Below, in pieces: positions 23,991 through 34,495 of a stretch of DNA of 64,000 nt. This DNA comes from Aegilops tauschii subsp. strangulata (lineage: Eukaryota; Streptophyta; Magnoliopsida; Poales; Poaceae), in contig NC_053037.3 in NCBI RefSeq assembly GCF_002575655.3, positions 321,621,294 through 321,685,293 of the forward strand. Direction: 5' to 3'. The first letter of the stretch is position 1, and the number at the start of each line of letters is the position of its first letter. The notes under the pieces were generated by a model. That model saw only the letters and a list, made by a program, of their open reading frames with translations, did not search any database and was not told the origin of the DNA. Position numbers and translations under genes: made by a program.

Positions 23991-25288
23991 AGGCCTATGC
24001 GTAGTTACTATGCACGAGTAGAACACAAAGCAGTTGTGGGCGTTGATGTTGCCAATTCTTCTTGCTGCTACTAGTCGTTTCTTGTTTCGGCGGCATTGTA
24101 GGATGAAGCGGCCCGGACCGACCTTACACGTACGCTTACGTGAGACAGGTTCCACCGACTGACATGCACTAGTTGCATAAGGTGGCTAGCGGGTGTCTGT
24201 CTCTCCTACTTTAGTCGGAACGGATTCGATGAAAAGGGTCCTTATGAAGGGTAAATAGAAATTGGGAAATCACGTTGTGGTCTTCCGTAGGTAAGAAACG
24301 TTCTTGCTAGAAACCTACAAACCACGTAAAAATTTGCAACAACAATTAGAGGACGTCTAACTTGTTTTTGCAGCAAGTGCTATGTGATGTGATATGGCCA
24401 GAAGATGTGATGAATGATATATGTGATGTATGAGATTGATCATATTCTTGTAATAGGAATCACGACTTGCATGTCGATGAGTATGACAACCGGTAGGAGC
24501 CATAGGAGTTGTCTTTATTATTTTGCATGACCTGCGTGTCATTGAATAACGCCATGTAAATTACTTTACTTTGTTGCTAAACGCGTTAGCCATAGAAGTA
24601 GAAGTAATCGTTGGCGTGACGACTTCATGAAGACACAATGATGGAGATCATGATGATGGAGATCATGGTGTCATGCCGGTGACGAAGATGATCATGGTGC
24701 CCCGAAGATGGAGATCAAAGGAGCATAATGATATTGGCCATATCATGTCACTATTTGATTGCATGTGATGTTTATCATGTTTTTGCATCTTATTTGCTTA
24801 GAACTATGGTAGTAAGTAAGATGATCCCTTATGATAATTTCAAGAAAGTGTTCACCCTAACTGTGCACCGTTGTGAAGGTTCGTTGTTTCGAAGCACCAC
24901 GTGATGATCGGGTGTGATAGATTCTAACGTTCGAATACAACGGGTGTTGACGAGCCTAGCATGTACAGACATGGCCTCGGAACACACGCAATACACTTAG
25001 GTTGACTTGACGAGCCTAGCATGTACAGACATGGCCTCGGAACACGGAGGACCGAAAGGTCGAGCATGAGTCGTATAGAAGATACGATCAACATGGAGAT
25101 GTTCACCGATCTTGACTAGTCCGTCTCACGTGATGATCGGACACGGCCTAGTTAAACTCGGATCATGTTTTCACTTAGATGACTAGAGGGATGTCTATCT
25201 GAGTGGGAGTTCATTAAATAATTTGATTAGATGAACTTAATTATCATGAACTTAGTCTAAAATCTTTACACCATGTCTTGTAGATCAA
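23991..25288 (+). other. E4 untranslated leader with an internal 60-bp-spaced duplication
   Basis: The long leader between primer site and gag is typical of BARE/Angela elements. A 38-base segment (TTGACGAGCCTAGCATGTAC...TCGGAACAC) appears twice with 60-bp spacing, at about 24947 and 25007. E1, E2 and E3 have one copy of it. No protein is encoded. Confidence 0.7.
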
Positions 25289-26515
25289 ATGGCCAACGTT
25301 GTCCTCAATTTCAACGCGTTCCTAGAGAAAACCAAGCTGAAAGATGATGGCAGCAACTATACGGACTGGGTCCGGAACCTGAGGATCATCCTCATAGTAG
25401 CCAAGAAAGATTATGTCTTAGAAGCACCGCTTGGTGAAGCACCAATCCCTGAGAACCAAGACGTTATGAACGCTTGGCAGCAGCATGCTGATGATTACTC
25501 CCTCGTTCAGTGCGGCATGCTTTACAGCTTAGAACCGGGTCTCCAAAAGCGTTTTGAGAAACATGGAGCATATGAGATGTTCGAGGAGCTGAAATTGGTT
25601 TTCCAAGCTCATGCCCGGGTCGAGAGATATGAAGTCTCCGACAAGTTCTTTAGCTGTAAAATGGAGGAAAATAGTTCTGTAAGTGAGCACATACTCAGAA
25701 TGTCTGGGTTGCACAACCGCTTGACTCAGCTGGGAGTTAATCTCCCGGATGACGCGATCGTTGACAAAATCCTTCAGTCGCTTCCACCAAGCTTCAAGAG
25801 CTTTGTGATGAACTACAATATGCAGGGGATGGAAAAGACCATTCCTGAGGTATATTCGATGCTGAAATCAGCGGAGGTGGAAATCAGAAAAGAACATCAA
25901 GTGTTGATGGTGAATAAAACCACTAAGTTCAAGAAGGGCAAGGGTAAGAAGAACTTCAAGAAGGACGGCAAGGGAGTTGCCGCGCCCGGTGAACCAGTTA
26001 CTGGGAAGAAGCCAAAGAATGGACCCAAGCCTGAAACTGAGTGCTTTTATTGCAAGGGAAGTGGTCACTGGAAGCGAAACTGCCCCAAATACTTAGCGGA
26101 CAAGAAGGCCGGCAACACCAAAGGTATATGTGATATACATGTAATTGATGTGTACCTTACCAGTACTCGTAGTAGCTCCTGGGTATTTGATACCTGTGCG
26201 GTTGCTCATATTTGTAACTCAAAACAGGAACTACGGAATAAACGGAGACTGGCGAAGGACGAGGTGACGATGCGCGTCGGGAATGGTTCCAAGGTCGATG
26301 TGATCGCCGTCGGCACGCTACCTCTGCATCTACCCACGGGATTAGTTTTAAACCTCAATAATTGTTATTTAGTGCCAGCTTTGAGCATGAACATTGTATC
26401 TGGATCTCGTTTAATTCGAGATGGCTACTCATTTAAATCCGAGAATAATGGTTGTTCTATTTATTTGAGAGATATGTTTTATGGTCATGCCCCGCTGGTC
26501 AATGTTTATTTTTGA
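25289..26515 (+). CDS. gag: E4 gag and protease (408 aa frame)
   Basis: This is the capsid/nucleocapsid protein of a Copia retrotransposon, acting in cytoplasmic virus-like particles. The N-terminal part (residues about 1-210) is the UBN2/Copia gag fold (DWVRNLRIIL, YEVSDKFF, EENSSVSEH). A lysine-rich stretch follows at about 215-250. The zinc knuckle CFYCKGSGHWKRNC occupies residues 252-265 and is complete. The protease begins near 295. Its catalytic motif at 301-303 is Asp-Thr-Cys, where E1 keeps Asp-Thr-Gly, so activity is doubtful. The frame ends at 26513-26515 because one base is missing near 26504 relative to E1 and E2, which puts integrase in the next frame. The start at 25289 is the first ATG after the leader and matches the family N-terminus. 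Confidence 0.93.
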   Translation: MANVVLNFNAFLEKTKLKDDGSNYTDWVRNLRIILIVAKKDYVLEAPLGEAPIPENQDVMNAWQQHADDYSLVQCGMLYSLEPGLQKRFEKHGAYEMFEELKLVFQAHARVERYEVSDKFFSCKMEENSSVSEHILRMSGLHNRLTQLGVNLPDDAIVDKILQSLPPSFKSFVMNYNMQGMEKTIPEVYSMLKSAEVEIRKEHQVLMVNKTTKFKKGKGKKNFKKDGKGVAAPGEPVTGKKPKNGPKPETECFYCKGSGHWKRNCPKYLADKKAGNTKGICDIHVIDVYLTSTRSSSWVFDTCAVAHICNSKQELRNKRRLAKDEVTMRVGNGSKVDVIAVGTLPLHLPTGLVLNLNNCYLVPALSMNIVSGSRLIRDGYSFKSENNGCSIYLRDMFYGHAPLVNVYF

Positions 26516-29268
26516 TGAATCTCGAACGTGATGTTACACATGTTCATAGTGTGAATACCAAAAGATGTAAAGTTGATAACGATAGTCCCACATACTTGTG
26601 GCACTGCCGCCTTGGTCACATCGGTGTCAAGCGCATGAAGAAGCTCCATGCAGATGGACTTTTGGAGTCTCTTGATTACGAATCATTTGACACGTGCGAA
26701 CCATGCCTCATGGGTAAGATGACCAAGACTCCGTTCTCCGGAACAATGGAGCGAGCAACCAACTTATTGGAAATCATACATACCGATGTGTGCGGTCCAA
26801 TGAGTGTTGAGGCTCGCGGAGGATATCGTTATGTTCTCACTCTCACTGATGACTTAAGTAGATATGGGTATGTCTACCTAATGAAACACAAGTCTGAAAC
26901 CTTTGAAAAGTTCAAGGAATTTCAGAGTGAGGTTGAGAATCAACATGACAGGAGAATAAAATTCTTACGATCAGATCGTGGTGGAGAATATTTAAGTCAC
27001 GAGTTTGGTGCACACTTAAGGAAATGTGGAATAGTTTCACAACTCACGCCACCTGGAACACCTCAGAGAAATGGTGTGTCCGAACGTCGTAATCGCACTC
27101 TATTGGATATGGTGCGTTCTATGATGTCTCTTACCGATTTACCGCTCTCATTTTGGGGCTATGCTTTAGAGACTGCCACATTCACTTTAAATAGGGCTCC
27201 GTCGAAATCCGTTGAGACGACACCGTATGAACTATGGTTTGGGAAGAAACCTAAGCTGTCGTTTCTAAAAGTTTGGGGATGCGATGCTTATGTCAAGAAA
27301 CTTCAACCTGAAAAGCTCGAACCCAAGTCGGAAAAATGCGTCTTCATAGGATACCCTAAGGAAACTATTGGGTATACCTTCTACCTCAGATCCGAAGGCA
27401 AGATCTTCGTTGCCAAGAACGGGTCCTTTCTGGAGAAGGAGTTTCTCTCGAAAGAATTGAGTGGGAGGAAAGTGGAACTTGATGAGGTGATAGTCACCCC
27501 TTCCGAACCGGAAAGTAGCGCAGCGTGGGAAGATGTTCCTGTGGTGCCTACACTGACTGGGGAGGAAGTTAATGATGATGATCATGAAGCTTCGGATCAA
27601 GTTGCTACTGAACTTCGTAGGTCCACAAGGACATGTTCCGCACCAGAGTGGTACGGCAACCCTGTCCTGGAAATCATGTTGTTAGACAACGGTGAACCTT
27701 CGAACTATGAAGAAGCGATGGCGGGCCCAGATTCCGACAAATGGCTAGAAGCCATGAAATCCGAGATAGGATCCATGAATGAAAACGAAGTATGGACTTT
27801 AACTGACTTGCCCGATGATCGGCGAGCCATAGAAAACAAATGGATCTTTAAGAAGAAGACAGACGCGGATGGTAATGTGACCATCTATAAGGCTCGACTT
27901 GTCGCTAAGGGTTATCGACAAGTTCAAGGGGTTGACTACGATGAGACTTTCTCACCCGTAGCGAAGCTGAAGTCAGTCCGAATCATGTTAGCAATTGCCG
28001 CATACTATGATTATGAGATATGGCAGATGGACGTCAAAACGGCATTCCTTAACGGCTTCCTTAAGGAAGAGTTGTATATGATGCAGCCGGAAGGTTTTGT
28101 CGATCCTAAGAATGCTAACGAAGTATGCAAGCTCCAGCGCTCAATTTATGGGCTGGTGCAAGCATCTCGGAGTTGGAACATTCGCTTTGATGAGATGATC
28201 AAAGCGTTTGGGTTTACACAGACTTATGGAGAAGCCTGTGTTTACAAGAAAGTGAGTGGGAGCTCTGTAGCATTTCTCATATTATATGTGGATGACATAC
28301 TATTGATGGGAAATGATATAGAATTCTTGGAAAGTATAAAGGCCTATTTGAATAAGTGTTTTTCAATGAAGGACCTTGGAGAAGCTGCTTATATATTAGG
28401 CATCAAGATCTATAGAGATAGATCGAGACGCCTCATTGGTCTTTCACAGAGTACATACCTTGACAAGATATTGAAGAAGTTCAATATGGATCAGTCCAAG
28501 AAGGGGTTCTTGCCTGTATTGCAAGGTGTGCAATTGAGCACGGCTCAATGCCCGACCACGGCAGAAGATAGAGAAAAGATGAGTGTCATCCCCTATGCCT
28601 CGGCCATAGGGTCTATTATGTATGCCATGCTGTGTACCAGACCAGATGTAAACCTTGCCGTAAGTTTGGTAGGAAGGTACCAAAGTAATCCCGGCATGGA
28701 ACACTGGACAGCGGTCAAGAATATCCTGAAGTACCTGAAAAGGACTAAGGATATGTTTCTCGTTTATGGAGGTGACGAAGAGCTCGTCGTAAAGGGTTAC
28801 GTCGATGCTAGCTTCGACACAGATCTGGATGACTCGAAGTCACAAACCGGATACGTGTATATTTTGAATGGAGGAGCAGTAAGCTGGTGCAGTTGCAAGC
28901 AAAGCGTCATGGCGGGATCTACATGTGAAGCGGAGTACATGGCAGCCTCGGAGGCAGCACAGGAAGCAGTCTGGATGAAGGAGTTCATTACCGACCTAGG
29001 GGTGATTCCCAATGCGTCGGACCCGATGACTCTCTTCTGTGACAACACTGGAGCTATTGCCCTTGCGAAGGAGCCCAGGTTTCACAGGAAGACCAGGCAT
29101 ATCAAGCGTCGCTTCAACTCCATTCGTGAAAGTGTTCAAAATGGAGACATAGATATTTGTAAAGTACATACGGACCTGAATGTAGCAGATCCGTTGACTA
29201 AGCCTCTCCCTAGAGCAAAACATGATCAACACCAGGACGTAATGGGTGTTCGATTCATCACAATGTAA
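26452..29268 (+). CDS. pol: E4 integrase, reverse transcriptase and RNase H (938 aa frame)
   Basis: Domain order is integrase-RT-RNase H, as in Copia. The zinc-binding residues are H51/H56 and C82/C85. The integrase triad is D112, D175, E211, with exactly 35 residues between D175 and E211. The RT palm begins near KARLVAKGYRQVQG, with the active site YVDD at 612-615. RNase H has D785 (YVDAS), E826 (CEAEY), D864 (CDNTGA) and D913 (NVADPLTK). The stop lies 32 bases before the 3' LTR. The first 22 or so residues of the frame overlap the end of gag-protease and are not real. With the upstream one-base loss it would not be made as part of a gag-pol fusion. By sequence alone it is the best candidate for supplying enzymes to E1-E3 relatives before it decayed. 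Confidence 0.95.
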   Translation: MFYLFERYVLWSCPAGQCLFLMNLERDVTHVHSVNTKRCKVDNDSPTYLWHCRLGHIGVKRMKKLHADGLLESLDYESFDTCEPCLMGKMTKTPFSGTMERATNLLEIIHTDVCGPMSVEARGGYRYVLTLTDDLSRYGYVYLMKHKSETFEKFKEFQSEVENQHDRRIKFLRSDRGGEYLSHEFGAHLRKCGIVSQLTPPGTPQRNGVSERRNRTLLDMVRSMMSLTDLPLSFWGYALETATFTLNRAPSKSVETTPYELWFGKKPKLSFLKVWGCDAYVKKLQPEKLEPKSEKCVFIGYPKETIGYTFYLRSEGKIFVAKNGSFLEKEFLSKELSGRKVELDEVIVTPSEPESSAAWEDVPVVPTLTGEEVNDDDHEASDQVATELRRSTRTCSAPEWYGNPVLEIMLLDNGEPSNYEEAMAGPDSDKWLEAMKSEIGSMNENEVWTLTDLPDDRRAIENKWIFKKKTDADGNVTIYKARLVAKGYRQVQGVDYDETFSPVAKLKSVRIMLAIAAYYDYEIWQMDVKTAFLNGFLKEELYMMQPEGFVDPKNANEVCKLQRSIYGLVQASRSWNIRFDEMIKAFGFTQTYGEACVYKKVSGSSVAFLILYVDDILLMGNDIEFLESIKAYLNKCFSMKDLGEAAYILGIKIYRDRSRRLIGLSQSTYLDKILKKFNMDQSKKGFLPVLQGVQLSTAQCPTTAEDREKMSVIPYASAIGSIMYAMLCTRPDVNLAVSLVGRYQSNPGMEHWTAVKNILKYLKRTKDMFLVYGGDEELVVKGYVDASFDTDLDDSKSQTGYVYILNGGAVSWCSCKQSVMAGSTCEAEYMAASEAAQEAVWMKEFITDLGVIPNASDPMTLFCDNTGAIALAKEPRFHRKTRHIKRRFNSIRESVQNGDIDICKVHTDLNVADPLTKPLPRAKHDQHQDVMGVRFITM

Positions 29269-29285
29269 CTAGATTATTGACTCTA

Positions 29286-29300
29286 GTGCAAGTGGGAGTC
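29286..29300 (+). other. E4 polypurine tract
   Basis: GTGCAAGTGGGAGTC lies immediately before the 3' LTR, in the position where plus-strand synthesis is primed. Confidence 0.85.
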
Positions 29301-30996
29301 TGTTGGAAATATGCCCTAGAGGCAATAATAAATGGTTATTATTATATTTCTTTGTTCATGATAATCGTCTATTGTTCATGCTATAATTGTATTGTCCGGA
29401 AATCATAATACATGTGTGAATGCATAGACCACCACGTGTCCCTAGTAAGCCTCTAGTTGACTAGCTCGTTGATCAACAGATAGTCATGGTTTCCTGACTA
29501 TGGACATTGGATGTCATTGATAACGGGATCACATCATTCTCCTGGACAAGACCCAATCCTAAGCATAGCATAAAAGATCGTGTAGTTTCGTTTGCTAGAG
29601 CTTTTCCAATGTCAAGTATCTTTTCCTTAGACCATGAGATCGTGCAACTCCCGGATACCGTAGGAGTGCTTTGGGTGTGCCAAACGTCACAACGTAACTG
29701 GGTGACTATAAAGGTGCACTACGGGTATCTCCGAAAGTGTCTGTTGGGTTGGCACGGATCGAGACTGGGATTTGTCACTCCGTGTGACGGAGAGGTATCT
29801 CTGGGCCCACTCGGTAATGCATCATCATAATGAGCTCAATGTGACTAAGGCGTTAGTCACGGGATCATGCATTGCGGTACGAGTAAAGAGACTTGCCGGT
29901 AACGAGATTGAACAAGGTATTGGGATACCGACGATCGAATCTCGGGCAAGTAACATACGATTGACAAAGGGAATTGCATACGGGATTGATTGAATCCTCG
30001 ACACCGTGGTTCATCCGATGATATCATCATGGAAGATGTGGGAGCCAACATGGGTATCCAGATCCCGCTGTTGGTTATTGACCGGAGAGGCTTCTCGGTC
30101 ATGTCTGCATGTGTCCCGAACCCGTAGGGTCTACACACTTAAGGTTCGGTGACGCTAGGGTTGTAGAGATATGTGTATGCGGAAACCCGAAAGTTGTTCG
30201 GAGTCCCGGATGAGATCCCAGACGTCATGAGAGGTTCCGGAATGGTCCGGAGGTGAAGAATTATATATAGGAAGTCAAGTTTCGGCCACCGGGAAAGTTT
30301 CGGGGGTTACCGGTATTGTACCGGGACCACCGGAAGGGTCCCGGGGGTCCACCGGGTGGGGCCACCTGTCCCGGAGGGCCCCGTGGGCTGAAGTGGGAAG
30401 GGAACCAGCCCCTAGTGGGCTGGGCGCCCCCCCATGGGCCTCCCCCCATGCGCCTAGGGTTGCAAACCCTAGGGTGGGGGGGCTTCCCACTTGCCTTGGG
30501 GGGCAAGGCACCCCCCTTGGCCGCCGCCCCGCCCTAGATGGGTTTGGCCGGCACCCCCCCTCCCAAGGGGGCCTATATAAAGGGGGGAGGGAGTGCAGCA
30601 ACATCTCAGCCTTGGACGCCTCCCTCCTCCCCTGCAACACCTCTCTCTCTCGTATAAGCTCGGCGAAGCCCTGCCGACATCCCGCTGCATCCACCACCAC
30701 GCCGTCGTGCTGCTGGATCTCCATCAACCTCTCCTTCCCCCTTGCTGGATCAAGAAGGAGGAGACATCGCTGCACCGTACGTGTGTTGATCGCGGAGGTG
30801 CCGTCCGTTCGGCACTCGGTCATCGGTGATTTGGATCACGGCGAGTACGACTCCGTCATCCACGTTCATTGGAACGCTTCCGCTCGCGATCTACAAGGGT
30901 ATGTAGATGCACTCCTTTCCCTCGTTGCTAGTATACTCCATAGATGCATCTTGGTGAGCGTAGGAAAATTTTAAAATTATGCTACGATTCCCAACA
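29301..30996 (+). repeat. E4 3' LTR
   Basis: It is 1696 bp, TGTTGGAAATATGCC...GATTCCCAACA. It is near-identical to the 5' LTR except for scattered substitutions and a local rearrangement at 29530-29543, where the hairpin loop is inverted and its right arm is missing. TATA box at 30574-30581. Confidence 0.96.
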
Positions 30997-31001
30997 TGCA
31001 G
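30997..31001. repeat. Target-site duplication of E4, right copy (TGCAG)
   Basis: Identical to 22261-22265. The E3 LTR resumes after it. Confidence 0.95.
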
Positions 31002-31451
31002 CCCCTCTCCATCTCCCACCTATATATATGTGGGGGGACCGCTAGAACACACAAGATTGATTCCTAGCCGTGTGCGGCGCCCCCCTCCATAGTTTACGCC
31101 TCCGGTCATATTCACGTAGTGCTTAGACGAAGCCCTGCGCGGATCACTTCACCATCACCATCACCACGCCGTCGTGCTGACGGAACTCTCCCTTGACACT
31201 TTGCTGGATAAAGAGTTCGAGGGACGTCATCGAGCTGAACGTGTGCAGAACTCGGAGGTGCCGTACATTCGGTGCTTGATTGGTCGGAACGAGAAGAAGT
31301 TCGACTACATCAACCGCATTGTCAAACACTTCCGCTTTCGGTCTACGAGGGTAGATGGACACACTCTCCCCCTCTCATTGCTTTGCATCTCCTAGATAGA
31401 TCTTGCGTGAGTGTAGGAATTTTTTTGAAATTGCATATTACGTTCCCAACA
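31002..31451 (+). repeat. E3 5' LTR, second segment
   Basis: It continues from 22265 with CCCCTCTCCATCTCCC and a TATATATA box at 31021-31028. It ends ...ACGTTCCCAACA at 31451, next to the primer site. Confidence 0.88.
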
Positions 31452-31452
31452 G

Positions 31453-31465
31453 TGGCATCCGAGCC
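31453..31465 (+). other. E3 primer-binding site (same variant as E1 and E2)
   Basis: TGGCATCCGAGCC, two bases different from TGGTATCAGAGCC in E4. Confidence 0.8.
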
Positions 31466-32680
31466 AGGTCTATGCGTAGATGATATGCACGAGTAGAACA
31501 CAAAGAGTTGTGGGCGGTGATAGTCATACTGCTTACCACCAATGTCTCATTTTGATTCGGCGGTATTGTTGGATGAAGCGGCCCGGACCAACCTTACATG
31601 ACCACGTTCATGTGACCGGTTCCACTGACAGACATGGAACTAGTTTTGCATAAAGGTGGCTGGCGGGTGTCTGTTTCTCCAACTTTAGTTGAATCGAATT
31701 TGATTACGGCTGGTCCTTGTTGAAGGTTAAAACAGAAAACTTGACAAAACACCGTTGTGGTTTTGATGCGTAGGTAAGGATGGTTCTTACTAGAAGCCCG
31801 TAGCAGCCATGTAAAACTTGCAACAACAAAGTAGAGGACGTCTAACTTGTTTTTGCGGGGCATGTTGTGATGTGATATGGTCAAGACATGATGTGATATA
31901 CGTTGTTGTATGAGATGATCATGTTTTCTAGAAGTTATCGGCAACTGGCAGGAGCCTTATGGTTGTCTCTTTATTGTATGAAATGCAAACGCCATGTAAT
32001 TGCTTTACTTTATCACTATGCATAGCGACAGTTGTAGAAGCAATAGTTGGCGAGACGACAATGACGCTACGATGGAGATCAAGGTGTCAAGTCGGTGATG
32101 ATTGAAATGATGATGGTGCTTTGGAGATGGAGATCAAAGGCACAAGATGATGAGGCCATATCATGTCACATATTTTGATTGCATGTGATGTTTATGCATC
32201 TTATTTTGCTTAGTACGGCGGTAGCATTATAAGATGATCCCTCACTAAAATTTCAAGGTATAAGTGTTCTCCGTGAGTATGCACCGTTGCGACAGTTCGT
32301 CCTGCCGAGACACCACGTGATGATCGGGTGTGATAAGCTCTACGTTCACATACAACGAGTGCAAGATAGTTTTGCACATGCGGAATACTCGGGTTAAACT
32401 TGACGAGCCTAGCATGTATAGACATGGCCTCGGAACACTGGAGACCGAAAGGTCGAACGTGAATCGTATAGTAGATATGATCAATATAGAGATGTTCACC
32501 ATTGAAAACTACTCCATCTCACGTGATGATCGGACATGGTTTAGTTGATATGGATCACGTGATCATTTAGATGACTCGAGGGATGTCTATCTAAGTGGGA
32601 GTTCTTAAGTAATATGATTAATTGAACTTTAATTTATCATGAACTTAGTCCTGATAGTATTTGCAAATTATGTTGTAGAT
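31466..32680 (+). other. E3 untranslated leader
   Basis: Matches the leaders of E1 and E2 closely and that of E4 more loosely. No protein is encoded. Confidence 0.6.
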
Positions 32681-34495
32681 CAATAGCTTGCGTTGTAGCT
32701 CCCTTATGTTTTTGATATGTTCCTAGAGAAAAAACTAAGTTGAAAGATGATAGTAGCAATGATGCGGACTGGGTCCGTGATCTAAGGTTTATCCTCGTTG
32801 CTGCATAGAAGAATTATGTCCTTGATGCACTGCTAGGTGACGGACCTATTGCAGGAGCAAATGCAGATGAAATGAACGTTAGGCAAGCTCGGCATGATGA
32901 CTACTTGATAGTTTAGTGCGCCATGCTTTACGGCTTAGAACCGGGACTTCAAAAATCGGAGAAGTGCGTCTTCATAGGATACCCAAAAGAAACTGTTGGG
33001 TACACCTTCTATCACAGATCCGAAGGCAAGATCTTTGTTGCTAAGAATGGATCCTTTCTAGAGAAGGAGTTTCTCTCGAAAGAAGTGAGTGGGAGGAAAG
33101 TACAACTTGTTGAGGTAATTGTACCTTCTCTCGAATTGGAAAGTAGCTCATCACCGAAAACCGTTCCCGTGATGCCTGGACCAACTAGTGAGGAAGCTAA
33201 TGATAATGATCATGAAACTTTGGATCAAGTTACTACCGAACCACGTAGGTCAACCAGAGCACATTCCGCACCAGAGTGGTACGGTAATCCTATTTTGGAA
33301 ATCATGTTACTAGACCATGACGAACCTACGAACTATGAGGAAGAAATGATGAGCCCAAATTCTGATAAATGGCTTGAGGCCATGAAATCTGAGATAGGAT
33401 CCATATATGAGAACAAAGTATGGACTCTGATTGAATTGCCCGATGATCGGCGAGCCATTGAGAATAAATGGATCTTCAAGAGGAAGATGGATGCTGATAG
33501 TAGTGTTACTATCTACAAAGCTCGAATTGTCGCAAAAGGTTTTCGACAAGTTCAAGGTGTTGACTATGATGAGATTTTCTCACTTGTATCGATGCTTAAA
33601 GTCTATCTGAATCATGTTAGCAATTGCTGCATTTTAGGAAATCTGGCAAATGGATGTCAAAACTGCATTCCTTAATGGATTTATGAAAGAAGAGTTGTAT
33701 ATGATGCAACCAGAAGGTTTTCTCAATCCTAAAGGTGCTAACAAAGTGTGCAAAGCTCCAGCGATCCATTTATGGACTTGTGCAAGCATCTCGGAGTTGG
33801 AATATACGCTTTGATGAGTTGGTCAAAGCATATACAGACTTGCGGTGAAGCCTATATTTACAAGAAAGTGAGTGGGAGCACTACAACCTTTCTGATAAGT
33901 ATATGTGAATGACATATTGTTGATCGGAAATGATGTAGAATTTTCTGGAAAGCATAAAGGAGTGTTTGAAAGGAGTTTTTTCAAAGAAAGACCTCAGTGA
34001 AGCTACTTACATATTGGGCATCAAGATCTATAAAGATGGATCAATACGCTTGATAAGACTTTTGATGAGTACATACCTTGATAAGAATTTGAAGGAGTTC
34101 AAAATGGATTAGTCAAAGAAGCAGTTCTTGCCTGAGTTGTAAGGTATGAAGTTGAGTAAGACTCAAAAACCCGACCATGGCAGAAGATAGAGAGAGAATG
34201 GAAGTCATTCCCTATGCCTCAGCCATTGGTTCTATAAAGTATGCTATGCTGTGTACTAGACCTATTGTGTACCTTGCCATGAGTTTGGCAAGGGGGTACA
34301 ATAGTGATCTAGGAGTGGATCACTGGACAGTGGTCAAAGTTATCCTTAGTTATCTAAGAGGACTAAGGAAATATTTCTCGGTTATTGAGGTAATAAAGAG
34401 TTCATCGTAAAGAGTTACATCAATGCACGATTTTACACCGATCCAGATAACTCTGAGTCTCAATCTCGATACATATTGAAAGTGGGAGCAATTAG
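32681..34495 (+). pseudogene. E3 gag-pol remnant with gag joined to integrase by an internal deletion
   Basis: Degenerate gag runs from about 32690 to 32952, with the shared TAG at 32914-32916. At about 32950 the sequence jumps from gag (GLEPGLQK) to the C-terminal integrase region (SEKCVFIGYPKE). By comparison with E4 about 1.78 kb (25549 to 27327) is missing, with a short CAAA-like homology at the joint. An open frame of 250 codons (32923-33675) spans the joint and ends in the RT. The RT active site at 33902-33913 reads YVND with the same frame change as in E1 and E2. RNase H breaks off at the CACTA terminus. Confidence 0.85.

Larger units (their letters stand above)
22266..30996 (+). mobile_element. 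E4: complete, nearly intact Angela-type Copia retrotransposon
   Basis: It is 8731 bp: 5' LTR 22266-23976, primer site 23977-23990, leader to 25288, gag/protease 25289-26515, integrase/RT/RNase H 26452-29268, polypurine tract 29286-29300, 3' LTR 29301-30996, and TGCAG on both sides. By eye the LTRs differ by roughly two dozen single bases plus one rearrangement, so this is the youngest Copia insertion here. All catalytic residues of integrase, RT and RNase H are present. Two lesions are seen: a cysteine in place of the protease active-site glycine, and a one-base loss that separates protease from integrase. Confidence 0.96.
20985..34495 (+). mobile_element. E3: Angela/BARE-type Copia element, plus strand, interrupted and truncated
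   Basis: The 5' LTR is 20985-22265 joined to 31002-31451 (1731 bp without the insert). The primer site is 31453-31465, the leader runs to about 32680 and the decayed gag/pol to 34495. E4 is inserted in the LTR with a TGCAG duplication. The 3' end of pol, the polypurine tract and the 3' LTR are missing, because the sequence switches to a CACTA terminus at 34496 and never returns in this window. It shares the stop, RT and primer-site changes of E1 and E2. Confidence 0.87.

Noticed and set aside
30275..30974. ORFs of 182 and 193 codons in the 3' LTR of E4 (and counterparts in the 5' LTR)
   Set aside because: These are LTR promoter and leader sequences with GC-rich composition, open on both strands and without domains.
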